Shown piece by piece: positions 32,287 through 43,282 of a DNA stretch of 64,000 nucleotides (its first letter is position 1; the number at the start of each line of letters is the position of its first letter). The DNA comes from Nesterenkonia muleiensis (GTDB lineage: Bacteria > Actinomycetota > Actinomycetes > Actinomycetales > Micrococcaceae). The stretch covers positions 124,001 to 188,000 of the forward strand of contig NZ_QWLD01000038.1 in assembly GCF_003600155.1 (NCBI RefSeq), in the 5' to 3' direction. The notes beneath the pieces are model-generated. The model had not been told where the DNA came from. It searched no databases and saw only the letters and a program-made list of their open reading frames with translations. A program made the translations under genes and the position numbers.

Positions 32287-33849
32287 GTGCGCAGGAACCG
32301 CAGCGCCAGGGATACAGCAGTGCCCGGGTGGCTGCCTGTGCTGGCATGCCTGACCACCGGGCTGGCGCTTCTTCCGCTGTTCTACCTGGTGCTGCGCACC
32401 ACTGACTACCCGGCTGAGGACTTCTACCAGGCTGTGTTCAGCCCACGCAGCGCCCGCCTGGCCAGCACCTCGTTGGCACTGACCGGCGCTGTCACCGCAC
32501 TGTGCCTGATCATCGGAGTGGGGCTGGCGACGCTGGTGACCCGCACCACTATTCCGCTGCGCCGGACCCTGGCAGTCCTGGCAGCTCTTCCGCTGGCCGT
32601 TCCCAGTTATGTGGCCGCCTTCGGCTGGCAGTCGATGAACGGCATCATCAGCCCTGGCACCACGTTCGAAGGCTTCACCGCGGCCACCGTGGTGATCACC
32701 TCGGTGACCTACCCCTATGTGTACCTTCCTGCAGTGGCAGCCCTGCTGCGGGTCAACCCCGCCCAGGAGGAAGCCTCCCGGTCCCTGGGCCGGGGACCGG
32801 TGCGCACGTTCTTCTCGGTCACCGTCCGGCAAGCGGCACCGGCGTTCACCTCCGGAGGCCTGCTGTGCGCCATCTATGTCATCGCTGATTTCGGCGCAGT
32901 CTCCATTCTGCGGGTGGACACCTTCACCCGGGCGGTGTTCACCAGCTTCTCCATGGGCTTTGACCGGCTCGGCGGCATCGCGCTGTCCTCAGTGCTGCTG
33001 GTGATGACCGCTCTGGTGCTGCTGGTGGAAGGAAGGCTGCGCCGGACCTCCACCAGGTACGCCACTCTTGGGCACAGCGCCTCCTCCCCGCCGCTGCGGC
33101 TGAGCCTGGGCGGTTGGACAGCGCCTGCGCTGCTGCTGGCCTGGGCTGTGGTGGTGACCAGTCTGGCGGTGCCGGGCACCGCTCTGGCCTATTGGTCCTA
33201 CCGGGGAGTCTCCGTTCCGGGGTCGCTGGCCGAGGTTGCCACAGCATTCGGCAACTCACTGTGGGTCGCCGCCCTTGCCGCAGCCGCCACCACCTTGCTG
33301 GCAGTGCCGCTGGCGGTCTACATCGCGCGCCGGCCCTCGATCCTCTCCCGGGGACTGGAGCGTCTGGCCTACCTGGCGCATTCACTGCCCGGTGTGGTGA
33401 TCGGCCTCTCAGTGGTCATGCTGGGCATCTCCGTGCTTCCGGGTCTCTACCAGACCACCTGGCTGCTGGTGCTGGCCTACTGCACCCTGATGCTGCCGCT
33501 GGCGCTGGGGCCGGCCGTCGCCGCCGCCCTGAGCGCACCGCCGGAACTGGAAGAGGCCACCCGGGCACTGGGCAAATCCTCAGTGGTGGCCTACATCCGC
33601 ATTACTCTGCCGCTGATGGCACCGGGGATCGGTTCAGGGTTCCTGCTGGTCATGCTGACGGTCATCAAGGAGCTCCCGGCCACTCTGATGCTGCGGCCCA
33701 CCGGCTTTGACACCCTGGCCACCAGACTGTGGACCTACACCGGCAATGAGTCCTTCGCTGCCGCCGCTCCGTTCGCGGTGCTGCTGGTGCTGCTGGCGGC
33801 CGTCCCCGCCTGGCTCATGATGTCCCGAATGCTCAAGGAGGCTCCGTGA
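32287..33849 (+). CDS. Fe(III) ABC transporter permease (FbpB/AfuB-like)
   Basis: Two-domain permease of an iron importer, 520 aa with about 12 helices, formed by duplication of a six-helix unit. Each half has the EAA loop that docks the ATPase: EEASRSLGRGPVRTFFSVTVRQAAPAF (about residues 158-184) and EEATRALGKSSVVAYIRITLPLMAPGI (about 420-446). The start could be GTG 32287 or GTG 32320; a hairpin covers the region just before the first. The ATPase gene overlaps its stop by 4 bp. Confidence 0.9.
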   Translation: MRRNRSARDTAVPGWLPVLACLTTGLALLPLFYLVLRTTDYPAEDFYQAVFSPRSARLASTSLALTGAVTALCLIIGVGLATLVTRTTIPLRRTLAVLAALPLAVPSYVAAFGWQSMNGIISPGTTFEGFTAATVVITSVTYPYVYLPAVAALLRVNPAQEEASRSLGRGPVRTFFSVTVRQAAPAFTSGGLLCAIYVIADFGAVSILRVDTFTRAVFTSFSMGFDRLGGIALSSVLLVMTALVLLVEGRLRRTSTRYATLGHSASSPPLRLSLGGWTAPALLLAWAVVVTSLAVPGTALAYWSYRGVSVPGSLAEVATAFGNSLWVAALAAAATTLLAVPLAVYIARRPSILSRGLERLAYLAHSLPGVVIGLSVVMLGISVLPGLYQTTWLLVLAYCTLMLPLALGPAVAAALSAPPELEEATRALGKSSVVAYIRITLPLMAPGIGSGFLLVMLTVIKELPATLMLRPTGFDTLATRLWTYTGNESFAAAAPFAVLLVLLAAVPAWLMMSRMLKEAP

Positions 33850-34880
33850 CTTCCCAGCGCACCAGCGGAACACTGCAGGCCGAGAACGTCGGCCACAGCT
33901 ACGGCAGCCACCGGGTGCTACACGAGGTGTCGCTGACCTGCCCGGAGGGGACCACCACTGCCATCGTGGGCCCCTCCGGCTCAGGCAAGTCCACACTGCT
34001 GCGGATCATCGCCGGTTTCCTGCGCCCGGACTCCGGGCGGGTGCGCCTGGACAACGCGGACCTCACCCCGAAGCCCGCACACCGCCGGCCCATCGGCCTG
34101 GTGTCGCAGGACGGCGCGCTGTTCCCGCATATGTCGGTGGGCAAGAACATTGCCTTCGGCGTGCCGAAGTCGAAGAACACCGCTCAGCGGGTGGCCGAGC
34201 TGCTGGACCTGGTCAGCCTGCCCCAGGACTATGCCCAGCGGCGGCCCGATCAGCTCTCCGGGGGCCAGCGGCAGCGGGTGGCCCTGGCCCGCGCGCTGGG
34301 GCGCGACCCAGCGATCATTCTGCTCGACGAGCCCTTCTCCGCACTGGATGCCGGTCTGCGGGACCGGACGCGGAAAGCTGTCCAGCGCGTGCTGCGCTCC
34401 ACCGGAACCACCGCCCTGCTGGTGACACATGACCAGGACGAGGCGCTGTCCTTCGCCGATGCGGTGGCCGTGCTGCAGGAGGGCCAGCTGCGCCAGGCAG
34501 GCGCTCCTGAGGAGGTCTACAGCGTGCCCGCAGATCTGGGCACTGCCCAGTTTCTGGGTGAGGCAGTGGTCCTGGAAGCCCATATCGCCGACGGCAGAGC
34601 CGAATGCACGCTGGGCACGGTCCCGCTTCGCCACCGCGCCGACAACGGGTTCGCCCATCTGCTGCTGCGTCCCGAGCAGATCCAGGTCACCGCAGCCGGC
34701 ACCGGGGTGCTCGGACTGGTGCTGGATGCCGACTACTACGGGCACGACACCACCGCGCTGGTGCGCATCCACGGCGGTGAGGAAGAGGTCCGGGTCCGGC
34801 TGCTGAACGCCGCACCGCTGGAAGTGGGCGAAACGGTGGGTCTGCAGGTCACGGGCACGGGAGTGGCCTATCCTCCCTGA
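33846..34880 (+). CDS. Fe(III) ABC transporter ATP-binding protein (FbpC/AfuC-like)
   Basis: Cytoplasmic ATPase of the importer, 344 aa. It has Walker A GPSGSGKST (about residue 40), the Q-loop LVSQDGALFPHMSVGKNIAF, signature LSGGQRQRVALARAL, Walker B IILLDEPFSALDAGLRD, the switch His in LLVTHDQDEAL, and a C-terminal TOBE-type domain from about residue 240 (LRPEQIQV). The GTG start overlaps the permease stop (GTGA), coupling translation. The binding protein, permease and ATPase complete one importer. Confidence 0.92.
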   Translation: MTSQRTSGTLQAENVGHSYGSHRVLHEVSLTCPEGTTTAIVGPSGSGKSTLLRIIAGFLRPDSGRVRLDNADLTPKPAHRRPIGLVSQDGALFPHMSVGKNIAFGVPKSKNTAQRVAELLDLVSLPQDYAQRRPDQLSGGQRQRVALARALGRDPAIILLDEPFSALDAGLRDRTRKAVQRVLRSTGTTALLVTHDQDEALSFADAVAVLQEGQLRQAGAPEEVYSVPADLGTAQFLGEAVVLEAHIADGRAECTLGTVPLRHRADNGFAHLLLRPEQIQVTAAGTGVLGLVLDADYYGHDTTALVRIHGGEEEVRVRLLNAAPLEVGETVGLQVTGTGVAYPP

Positions 34881-34949
34881 GTTTCATTTCCGCCTCCGCT
34901 CAGCTGCTGCTCAGCGGGTCCGCAGGCCGGTGACATAGGTTGTGGACCG

Positions 34950-36020
34950 ATGGTCGCACCCGATGTCCGTCCCGCTGACGTAGAGCCCACTGCACGCCTT
35001 CAGGCGCTGGACATCACCCGCGCCCTGGCGATCATCGGCATGGTCATCGTCAATGTCGGAGCGGTCGAGACCAACGGGGCTCAGGAGCTGGTGGTCTCCG
35101 TGCCGCACGGACGTGCGGCCATCCTCTTCATCGTCTTAGCCGGCCTCGGGGTCACTTTCCTGGCCCGCAGCACGGCAGCGAAGAACCGCCGGCTGTGGCC
35201 GGTGATTCTCTGGCGCGCCGCAGTCTTGCTGGTGCTTGGCCTGGCACTGCAGCTGCTGCCCGCCGGAGTCAACGTGATCCTGACCCTCTATGCCGCCCTG
35301 TTCCTCCTCGCTGTGTTCGCCGTGCGGATGCCCACCCCATGGGTAGTGGTGACTGCGGCGGTCTCAGCCCTGGCCGGCCCCGCCGTCTACATCCTGCTGC
35401 GCACCAGTACGGGGCTCTCCACCAGCGCTGCGGCCTTCGGCTCCGGCCCGCTGGAGGCAGCCGCCTCGATCCTGCTGACCGGCCCCTATCCGCTCATCGT
35501 CTGGATCGCCCCGTTCCTGGTCGGCATCTGGTGGGGCCGGCTGGATCTTCGTGCCCCCCGGGTGCAGTGGCGGCTGACCGGTTTCGGGGTGGCAGCAGCA
35601 GGTGGGGCCTACCTGATCTCCCGCCTGCTGATCCTGATCCTGGGCGAACCGGAGGCAGATCGGATTGGCGTAGATCACCTGCTGCTGGCCTCCGGACACT
35701 CACAGATGCCGCTGTGGCTGCTCTCCTCGGTCGGCAGCTCGGCGGCAGTGCTCGGCCTGATGCTCATCATCACCCCGCGCCTGGGCCGCGCCCTCAGCCC
35801 ACTGGCGGCCACCGGCCAGCTGGCCCTGACGGCCTACTGCGCGCATCTGGTGGCCATCGCCGTGGTTGCTGGCCCCGATGCCGACAGCCCCTACCGAGGC
35901 CTGCTGCTGAGCCTGACCATCGTCATCGGGCTCATCGGGCTCTGCACCGCCTGGCGGGCCGCATTCGCCCGCGGACCGCTCGAATCCCTGCTCCGGCTCC
36001 CGTCCCCACCGAAGAGGTGA
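34950..36020 (+). CDS. DUF418/HGSNAT-like multi-pass membrane protein
   Basis: Integral membrane protein, 356 aa with about 10 helices. It opens with ARLQALDITRALAIIGMVIVNVGA, the DxxRGxAIxGMxxVN-type signature of the YeiB/DUF418 and heparan-alpha-glucosaminide acetyltransferase-like group. Later elements are HGRAAILFIVLAGLGVTFLA and GQLALTAYCAHLVAI with the conserved late His. Such proteins are thought to move acyl groups across the membrane; the substrate is not known. It is translationally coupled to the gamma-glutamyltransferase gene (GTGA overlap). TAGGTT 8 nt before the ATG may be a -10 element. Confidence 0.75.
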   Translation: MVAPDVRPADVEPTARLQALDITRALAIIGMVIVNVGAVETNGAQELVVSVPHGRAAILFIVLAGLGVTFLARSTAAKNRRLWPVILWRAAVLLVLGLALQLLPAGVNVILTLYAALFLLAVFAVRMPTPWVVVTAAVSALAGPAVYILLRTSTGLSTSAAAFGSGPLEAAASILLTGPYPLIVWIAPFLVGIWWGRLDLRAPRVQWRLTGFGVAAAGGAYLISRLLILILGEPEADRIGVDHLLLASGHSQMPLWLLSSVGSSAAVLGLMLIITPRLGRALSPLAATGQLALTAYCAHLVAIAVVAGPDADSPYRGLLLSLTIVIGLIGLCTAWRAAFARGPLESLLRLPSPPKR

Positions 36021-37699
36021 TTGTTCTGCACCGGAACCCAGCACGCGTCATCGTCCCTCTCGCGGCGGTCTGCCTGACGGCGGGCTCCTGTGGGATCGCC
36101 GAGCAGGAGCCCCCACCACCGCAGGAGACTGCTCAGGATCCCGGCCAGCAGCAGAGCGACGACGCCCCCACCGCCACCCCAGAGGCCACTGAAGACCCAG
36201 GTCCGCTCGTAGGTGAGCAGGGCATCAGCGCAGGCCATGAGGAAGCAGTGGACGCCGCCGAGGCGGCCTTCGACCAGGGCGGCAACGCCGTCGACGCCGC
36301 GGTGGCCGGCTCCTTCGCCATCGCTGTGGTGGAGCCGGTGGCCTCCGGGATCGGCGGCGGGGGCTCGGCGATCCTCGCCGGGCCAGAGGGTCATCCGGTG
36401 TTCTACGACTACCGGGAAGTGGTCAACAGCAGCGGGGAGATCCCGGACAGCGGCACCGGAGTCCCAGGGTTCGTGGCCGGCATGGGCCAGCTCCACCAGG
36501 ACTACGGCGACCTGGAGTGGGAGCAGGTCACCGCCCCGGCTGTGGAGCTGGCCGGGGAGGGCTTCGAGGTCTCCGACTATCTGGCCGAACGCATCGGCGG
36601 CGGCGCTGGAGCAGAGCTGCTGGCCGATGCGGAGGCCTTCACCCAGCAGGGACAGCCGCTGGCTGCCGGTGACACCTTGGTCCAACCGGAGCTGGAGGAG
36701 ACGCTGCAACGTCTCTCAGAGGCAGGTTGGGAAGACTACTACACCGGCCAGCTGGCCGAGTCACTGACTGAGCAGGTCGAAGGAGTCGATGCCGAGTCGC
36801 TGGCCGGCTACGAGGTCATCAGCTCCGAGCCGGTCACCGGTGACCTCGGCGACTACCAGATCGTCTCGGCTTCACCGTCGTTGCCCGGTGCCGCGCTGAT
36901 CCAGATGCTGCAGATCGCTGAGGCCGAAGGGGTGGCCGATATGGACCCGGAGTCCGCCGAGTACATCGATGCCCTCTCCCGGGCCTGGAAGGTGGCAGAG
37001 GAGACCATCGACACCGACCTGGGGGATCCGAACTTCGTCGATGTGCCGGTTGAGGAGATCACCGACCCAGAGGCCAATGCGCAGTTGGAGGCCACTGGGG
37101 CGGATCAGGAGCCCCAGGCCTCAGCCGAGGATCCGGAAGACTCCGCACACGCCAACACCACCCACATCTCGGTGGTGGACGAGACCGGCCTGACGGTGTC
37201 GATGACCAACACCGTCACCGATTTCTGGGGTTCCGGGCAGGCCGTGGACGGCTATTTCATGAACAACGCCCTGGACCGGTTCGCAGATATCGACTCAGCT
37301 GCCAACCAGCCCAGCCCGGGCCGGCGCAGTGTGACCTGGTCCAACCCCAGTATGGTGCTCGATGACCAGGGCCGCCCGGTGATGGCCATCGGCACTCCCG
37401 GAGGCAAGCAGATCCTCCCGGCGCTGGCCACGGTGATCTCCCAGTGGGTGCTGCAGGGCGCTGACCTCCAGGAAGCGGTGGACGCGGCCCGCTTCCGCTC
37501 TGAGGACAGCCTGCTCTACCTGGAGGCGGGCCAGCCCCCGGAGCTGCACACCGGGCTGGCGGAGCTCGGCTGGCAGATCGAGGAATGGCCGGACTCCAGC
37601 TTCGGCTCAGTCCAGGCGCTGGTCATCGACTATGACTCCGAAACCATCACCGGTGCCGATGATCCCCGGCGCGACGGCGCCCACCGCGTCATCGACTGA
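36017..37699 (+). CDS. ggt: Gamma-glutamyltransferase, lipoprotein form
   Basis: Ntn-hydrolase that cleaves gamma-glutamyl bonds (glutathione, gamma-glutamyl peptides) outside the cell. The 560-aa precursor has a lipoprotein-like signal with Cys 25 (TAGSC), a Pro/Gln-rich linker, and the large subunit with SAGHEEAVDAAEAAFDQGGNAVDAAVAGSFAIAVVEPVASGIGGGGSAIL. Autocleavage would occur before the nucleophile Thr 381 in HANTTHISVVDETG. The small subunit carries the SMTNTVTDFWGSG and TPGGKQILPAL elements. The segment before Thr 381 is acidic and longer than usual. GAAGAGG precedes the GTG. Confidence 0.9.
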   Translation: MIVLHRNPARVIVPLAAVCLTAGSCGIAEQEPPPPQETAQDPGQQQSDDAPTATPEATEDPGPLVGEQGISAGHEEAVDAAEAAFDQGGNAVDAAVAGSFAIAVVEPVASGIGGGGSAILAGPEGHPVFYDYREVVNSSGEIPDSGTGVPGFVAGMGQLHQDYGDLEWEQVTAPAVELAGEGFEVSDYLAERIGGGAGAELLADAEAFTQQGQPLAAGDTLVQPELEETLQRLSEAGWEDYYTGQLAESLTEQVEGVDAESLAGYEVISSEPVTGDLGDYQIVSASPSLPGAALIQMLQIAEAEGVADMDPESAEYIDALSRAWKVAEETIDTDLGDPNFVDVPVEEITDPEANAQLEATGADQEPQASAEDPEDSAHANTTHISVVDETGLTVSMTNTVTDFWGSGQAVDGYFMNNALDRFADIDSAANQPSPGRRSVTWSNPSMVLDDQGRPVMAIGTPGGKQILPALATVISQWVLQGADLQEAVDAARFRSEDSLLYLEAGQPPELHTGLAELGWQIEEWPDSSFGSVQALVIDYDSETITGADDPRRDGAHRVID

Positions 37700-37755
37700 C
37701 AGCCCCGGTCCCGACGGGAGGAAGATGCACCGCTTCCTGGTACGGTAAGTGCCCA

Positions 37756-37832
37756 GCACGGGGTGTGCGGCCGCCGCGGCCGCGCTGAGATCACACCCGT
37801 TGAACCTGTGACGTTAATGCGCGCGAAGGGAA
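37756..37832 (+). promoter_or_regulatory. TPP riboswitch (THI element)
   Basis: The leader of thiD contains the conserved THI-box pieces in order: CACGGGGTG, a GC-rich variable stem, GCTGAGA (37784-37790), CACACCC, TTGAACCTG (37800-37808), a short variable stem and GAAGGGAA (37825-37832). The element ends 10 nt before the ATG, and its last purine tract is also the only ribosome site, so thiamine pyrophosphate would block translation initiation. I see no separate terminator hairpin. Confidence 0.9.
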
Positions 37833-37841
37833 TGCCTGCTC

Positions 37842-38659
37842 ATGCCGATCCCCAACATCCTCTCCATCGCCGGCACTGACCCCACCGGAGGTGCAGGAAT
37901 CCAGGCCGATCTGAAGTCCTTCGCCGCCCATGGCGGATACGGAATGTGTGTGGTGACCGCGCTGGTGGCGCAGAACACCCAGGGCGTGCGCGAAATCCAC
38001 GCACCGCCGGTGGAGTTCCTGCGCGCCCAGCTGGACTCGGTCAGCGACGATGTCACCATCCACGCGGCCAAGACCGGCATGCTGGGCACCGCTGAGATCA
38101 TCCAGACGGTGGCCGACTGGTGGGATGAGACGTTTGCGGCCCCGGCCCGTCCGGCCCTGGTGGTCGATCCGGTCATGGTGGCCACCAGCGGGGACCGGCT
38201 GCTCGATGCCGATGCCGAAGCCTCGCTGATCGGCTTCCTCCACCGGGCCGACCTGATCACTCCCAACGTTCCCGAGCTGGCGATTCTGGCGGGTGCGGGC
38301 CCGGCGTCGTCGTCCTTGGAGCTGGCTGCCCAGGCCGAGCAGGTCGCCGACGCCCACCACGTGGTCGTGCTGGCCAAGGGCGGGCATCTCGGTGGTGATG
38401 AGGTCGTGGACACCCTGGTCTTCCCCTCATCCCAGGGCGTACGTCCGCAGGCCTACAGCGTGAGCTCACCACGGGTGCAGACCCGCAACACCCACGGCAC
38501 CGGATGCTCGGTCTCGGCAGCCTTCGCCACCCTGCGGGCTCGCGGGCACAGTTGGGAGGCCGCGCTTGTCAGCGTCAAGGAGTGGATGCAGAAGGCGATC
38601 AGCGCAGCTGATCAGCTGCAGGTCGGCCAGGGCAACGGACCGATCCACCACTTCGCCCC

Positions 38660-38663
<4 letters not shown>
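37842..38663 (+). CDS. thiD: Hydroxymethylpyrimidine/phosphomethylpyrimidine kinase
   Basis: Phosphorylates HMP and HMP-phosphate to HMP-pyrophosphate for thiamine synthesis. The 273-aa ribokinase-fold protein has ILSIAGTDPTGGAGIQADLKSFAAHGGYGMCVVTALVAQNT (residues 5-45), KTGMLGT, VVDPVMVATSGDRLL, TPNVPEL, and the anion-hole motif NTHGTGCSVSAAFA with the catalytic Cys. It is controlled by the riboswitch upstream. No other thiamine biosynthesis gene is in the window, so it may serve mainly in salvage. Its TAA overlaps the stop of the convergent alarmone-synthetase gene. Confidence 0.95.
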
Positions 38664-39562
<899 letters not shown>

Positions 39563-39669
39563 GTGACACTCCTCAACAGGGGACAACGGTGCAGTCTCAA
39601 GTCTCGACCCTAAACAAGGTATCTGTGAAGAGGCTTGGAGGTCACGGTTCGGCCAACGGCTCCGCCTTG

Positions 39670-39682
39670 TAGGCTGGAGGGG
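39670..39682 (+). promoter_or_regulatory. Candidate promoter -10 for glpD
   Basis: TAGGCT (39670-39675) ends 6 nt before the GTG at 39682. GGAGGG fills the gap, so either a leaderless start or a very close Shine-Dalgarno is possible. Confidence 0.4.
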
Positions 39683-41484
39683 TGAAGCCACAGCCGCTGA
39701 GCACAGCATCCCGCAACGACGCACTGGACCGTCTGCGCGCCACCTCGGCGCCGGGGGGTGAGCCGGTGGACGTCCTGGTCATCGGCGGGGGCGTGGTGGG
39801 TACCGCCGCCGCCTTCGACGCTGCAGGCCGGGGACTCAGCACCGGGTTGGTGGAGGCCCGGGACTTCGGCGAGGGGACCTCCTCGCGCTCCTCCAAACTG
39901 GTCCACGGCGGTCTGCGCTACCTGCAGATGCTGGACTTCAAACTCGTGGCCGAGGCGCTGCGCGAACGCGATCTGCTGCTGCGCCGGCTGGCACCCCACC
40001 TGGTGCGGCCGCTGCCGTTCATCTTCCCGTTCGACAAGCATGTGGTGGACCGGGCGTTCATCGGCTCCGGAGTCACCCTCTACGACACGCTGGCCGCCGG
40101 CTCCTCCCTGCTGCGCGGAGTACGGGGACGGGCGGTGCCCTTTCACCGGCACCTGGGGCGCGCCAGGCTGAGCGAGCGCTTCCCCTCCCTGGACACCGAG
40201 AAGTACCACGGGGCACTGGAGTACTACGATGCGCAGGTCGACGACGCCCGGCTGGTGCTGACCCTGGCCCGTTCGGCCCGCAGCCTGGGCGCGGCGGTGG
40301 CCTCCCGGACTGAAGTGGTGGACTATCTCAGGGATGACCGCGCCGAACCCGACCGGGTCACCGGAGTGCGGCTGAGAGACCATCTCACCGGGGACCGGTT
40401 CGAGGTCCGCGCCAAGGAGATCATTCTGGCCGCCGGAGTCTGGACCGGAGAGTCCCAGGAACGGGCGCTGGACCAGCAGTCCCAGACACCCGGATCAGGA
40501 CTGCGGGTCCTGGCCTCCAAAGGCATCCACATCACCGTTGCCCGGGACCGGATCTCCGCCGAAGGCACGGTGGGGATCATCACCCAGACCGAGAAGTCGG
40601 TGCTGTTCCTGATTCCGCTGCGCGATGTCTGGGCGATCGGCACCACCGATACCGCCTGGCACCAGGACGTGGACTCACCAGCGGCCACCGCCGCAGACAT
40701 CGAGTATGTGCTCGCCCACGCCAATGCCGTGCTCGGCGAGGACCTCACCCGTGACGATGTGCTGGCCACCTGGGCCGGGCTGCGCCCGCTGGTCCAGCCG
40801 GTGACGACCGATGAGCAGGCCTCGGCGAAGGTCTCCCGGGAGCACACCGTGCTGCAGCTGGCGCCCGGGCTGACCGGCATCGCCGGGGGAAAGCTGACCA
40901 CCTACCGGGTGATGGCCGAAGATGTGGTGGACTTCGCCGCCGAAGGCACCTTCAAGGACCGGGCCTCCATCACCGCGGCGCTGCCGCTGCTGGGAGCCCA
41001 GGGCTACGGAGAATGGGTGGACCAGGCCGAAGACCTGGTGCTGCGCTATGACTGGGACCACGACCGCGTAGACCGTCTGCTCAACCGGTACGGCTCCCTG
41101 CTGCGTGAGGTGGTCGAACTCATCGACGAGGACCCCGGCCTGGGCGCACCCCTGGAGCGGGCGCCGTCGTACCTGCGGGCCGAGATCGCCTATGCGGTCA
41201 CAGCAGAGGGCGCTCTCCACCTGGATGACCTCATGGCCCGGCGCACCCGGCTGATCCATGAGACCGCCGACCGGGGGCTCGGCGCGGTGGAGGAGATCCT
41301 GGGCATCGCCGCACCACGGTTGGGCTGGGACGGCGAACGCATGGAGGCCGAACGGGCCGCCTACACCGCACATATTGAGGCTGTTCTGGAGGCAGAGACC
41401 ATGAACGACGACGCCGCAGCGGCCGAACGCATCGCCGCGAACTACCCTGTTCCGGGTCAGGACCTCCGGGCACGTCCGCTATGA
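39682..41484 (+). CDS. glpD: Aerobic glycerol-3-phosphate dehydrogenase
   Basis: FAD-dependent, membrane-associated dehydrogenase that oxidises glycerol-3-phosphate to dihydroxyacetone phosphate and passes electrons to quinone. The 600-aa protein has the Rossmann FAD motif [34 protein letters not shown] (residues 27-62), [18 protein letters not shown], the late [19 protein letters not shown] signature (about residue 400), and a C-terminal helical domain ([15 protein letters not shown]). It overlaps glpK by 4 bp (ATGA), forming a glycerol-use operon. No glycerol facilitator gene is in the window. Confidence 0.95.
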   Translation: MKPQPLSTASRNDALDRLRATSAPGGEPVDVLVIGGGVVGTAAAFDAAGRGLSTGLVEARDFGEGTSSRSSKLVHGGLRYLQMLDFKLVAEALRERDLLLRRLAPHLVRPLPFIFPFDKHVVDRAFIGSGVTLYDTLAAGSSLLRGVRGRAVPFHRHLGRARLSERFPSLDTEKYHGALEYYDAQVDDARLVLTLARSARSLGAAVASRTEVVDYLRDDRAEPDRVTGVRLRDHLTGDRFEVRAKEIILAAGVWTGESQERALDQQSQTPGSGLRVLASKGIHITVARDRISAEGTVGIITQTEKSVLFLIPLRDVWAIGTTDTAWHQDVDSPAATAADIEYVLAHANAVLGEDLTRDDVLATWAGLRPLVQPVTTDEQASAKVSREHTVLQLAPGLTGIAGGKLTTYRVMAEDVVDFAAEGTFKDRASITAALPLLGAQGYGEWVDQAEDLVLRYDWDHDRVDRLLNRYGSLLREVVELIDEDPGLGAPLERAPSYLRAEIAYAVTAEGALHLDDLMARRTRLIHETADRGLGAVEEILGIAAPRLGWDGERMEAERAAYTAHIEAVLEAETMNDDAAAAERIAANYPVPGQDLRARPL

Positions 41485-43004
41485 GCCAGCCCGCCGCAGA
41501 GACCTGCGTGCTCTCCATCGACCAGGGCACCACCTCCACCCGGGCGGTGGCGTTCAACCAGGCGGGCCAGATCCTGGCCTCCGCACAGAAGGAGCACGCC
41601 CAGCATTTTCCGCAGGCCGGATGGGTGGAGCACGAACCCGAAGAGATCTGGCGGAACACCGTGGAGGTCATTGCCGCAGCCCTGGAGGACGGTGGCCTGG
41701 AGCGGACCCAGGTCACTGCGCTGGGGATCACCAACCAGCGGGAGACCACCGTGGTCTGGGACCGGTCCACCGGTGAGCCTGTGCACCGGGCCATCGTCTG
41801 GCAGGACACCCGCACCCAGAGCATCTGCGAAGAGCTGGCAGCCCACGACGCCGCCGGCTCGGATCGTTTCGCAGAGCGCACCGGACTGCCGCTGGCCACC
41901 TACTTCTCCGGCCCGAAGATCCGCTGGATCCTGGACAATGTCCACGGTGCGCGCGAACGCGCAGAGGCTGGGGACCTGCTGTTCGGGACGATCGACTCCT
42001 GGGTGGTGTGGAACCTCACCGGCGGAACAGAGGGCGGGGTGCACATCACCGATGTCACCAATGCCTCCCGAACGCTGCTGATGAACATCGACACCCTGGA
42101 CTGGAACCCGGAGATCTGCGGCGCCCTCGGGGTGCCGGAGCAGATGCTGCCTAGGATCGTCAGCTCCTCGGAGGTCTACGCCGAATGCGCTGCGGCCAGC
42201 GGAATCCCCGGGGTGCCGATCGCCGGAATCCTGGGCGACCAGCACGCCGCCACCGTGGGCCAGGCCTGCTTTGAACCCGGGCAGGGGAAGAACACCTACG
42301 GCACCGGCAACTTCATGCTCATCAACACCGGACATGAGCTGGTGCGCAATGATCAGGGACTGCTGACCACCCTGGCCTATCAGTTCGGCGACCAGAAACC
42401 GGTCTACGCGCTGGAGGGCTCGATCGCGGTCACCGGATCGCTGATCCAGTGGCTGCGCGACAATCTGGGGATCATCAGCGAGGCCTCCGAGTCCGAAACC
42501 CGTGCCCAGCGGGTCCAGGATCACGGTGGGGCCTACATTGTGCCGGCCTTCTCCGGGCTGTTCGCCCCGTACTGGCGTCCGGAGGCCCGCGGTGCGGTGG
42601 TCGGGCTGACCAGCTATGTCAACGCCGACCACCTCTGCCGCGCGGCGCTGGAGTCAGTGGCCTTCCAATCCGCGGAAGTCGTCGAAGCTATGAACGCCTC
42701 CGCCCCTGAGGACCTCACTGAGCTGAAGGTGGACGGCGGCATGGTGGTCAACGACCTGCTGATGCAGTTCCAGGCCGACATCCTCGGAGTCGATGTGGTC
42801 CGTCCAGAGGTCATTGAGACCACCGCGCTGGGTGCCGCCTATGCCGCGGGCCTGGCCACCGGCTACTGGAACTCCACACAGCAGCTGGTGGAGAACTGGA
42901 CCGAGGGCACGCGCTGGAGTCCCAGGATGGACGGCGGCACCCGCGCCCAGCGGCTGGCCGAATGGAAGAAAGCTGTCACCCGCACCTTCGACTGGGCAGT
43001 TTAG
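41481..43004 (+). CDS. glpK: Glycerol kinase
   Basis: Phosphorylates glycerol to glycerol-3-phosphate with ATP, feeding GlpD. The 507-aa FGGY-family protein has [21 protein letters not shown] (residues 11-31), [42 protein letters not shown] (substrate Arg and Glu), [13 protein letters not shown], the GTGNFML adenine-site motif, and [21 protein letters not shown]. It is translationally coupled to glpD. A structured repeat element and two hairpins lie directly downstream. Confidence 0.96.
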   Translation: MSQPAAETCVLSIDQGTTSTRAVAFNQAGQILASAQKEHAQHFPQAGWVEHEPEEIWRNTVEVIAAALEDGGLERTQVTALGITNQRETTVVWDRSTGEPVHRAIVWQDTRTQSICEELAAHDAAGSDRFAERTGLPLATYFSGPKIRWILDNVHGARERAEAGDLLFGTIDSWVVWNLTGGTEGGVHITDVTNASRTLLMNIDTLDWNPEICGALGVPEQMLPRIVSSSEVYAECAAASGIPGVPIAGILGDQHAATVGQACFEPGQGKNTYGTGNFMLINTGHELVRNDQGLLTTLAYQFGDQKPVYALEGSIAVTGSLIQWLRDNLGIISEASESETRAQRVQDHGGAYIVPAFSGLFAPYWRPEARGAVVGLTSYVNADHLCRAALESVAFQSAEVVEAMNASAPEDLTELKVDGGMVVNDLLMQFQADILGVDVVRPEVIETTALGAAYAAGLATGYWNSTQQLVENWTEGTRWSPRMDGGTRAQRLAEWKKAVTRTFDWAV

Positions 43005-43069
43005 TCCCGCGGGCGGGGAGACCCGGCCACGCTCTCGGCTGGCTGACGCCAGCTTTCACGCCTGAAGTG
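43004..43069 (-). repeat. Two-hairpin intergenic repeat (copy after glpK)
   Basis: Read on the minus strand this begins CTTCAGGCGTGAA, then a stem GCTGGC/GCCAGC (43038-43043 with 43048-43053), GCCGAGAG, a second stem around GGGTCTCCCC, and ends in GCGGGAC. It matches the copies upstream of obg in order and spacing, but in the opposite orientation. It starts right at the glpK stop codon. Confidence 0.7.
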
Positions 43070-43094
43070 TTCATAGTGGCGGTGCCGGATTGAG

Positions 43095-43127
43095 CCGAGC
43101 GAAGACCCGAGCTCGCTCGGTGTTTTC
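43095..43127 (+). terminator. Terminator of the glpDK operon
   Basis: CCGAGCGA (43095-43102) and TCGCTCGG (43113-43120) form an 8-bp stem followed by TGTTTTCC. A second hairpin, with arms from TCGGAG (43144-) to CTCCGA (-43168) and a GAA loop, lies just beyond and ends near a T5 tract. Confidence 0.65.
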
Positions 43128-43282
43128 CGAGGCGTTTGAGGGTTCGGAGTACGCGAAGCGTGCTCCGACACGCCGGGTGTCAGATTCATTTTTCTGGGGA
43201 TTCAGGTGTGGATTCCTGTGGAGAGGTGAGCGGCCGTCGTCGTGCTTCCCTGACTTGGTGCAGGACACGCCCTCCACAGCCC

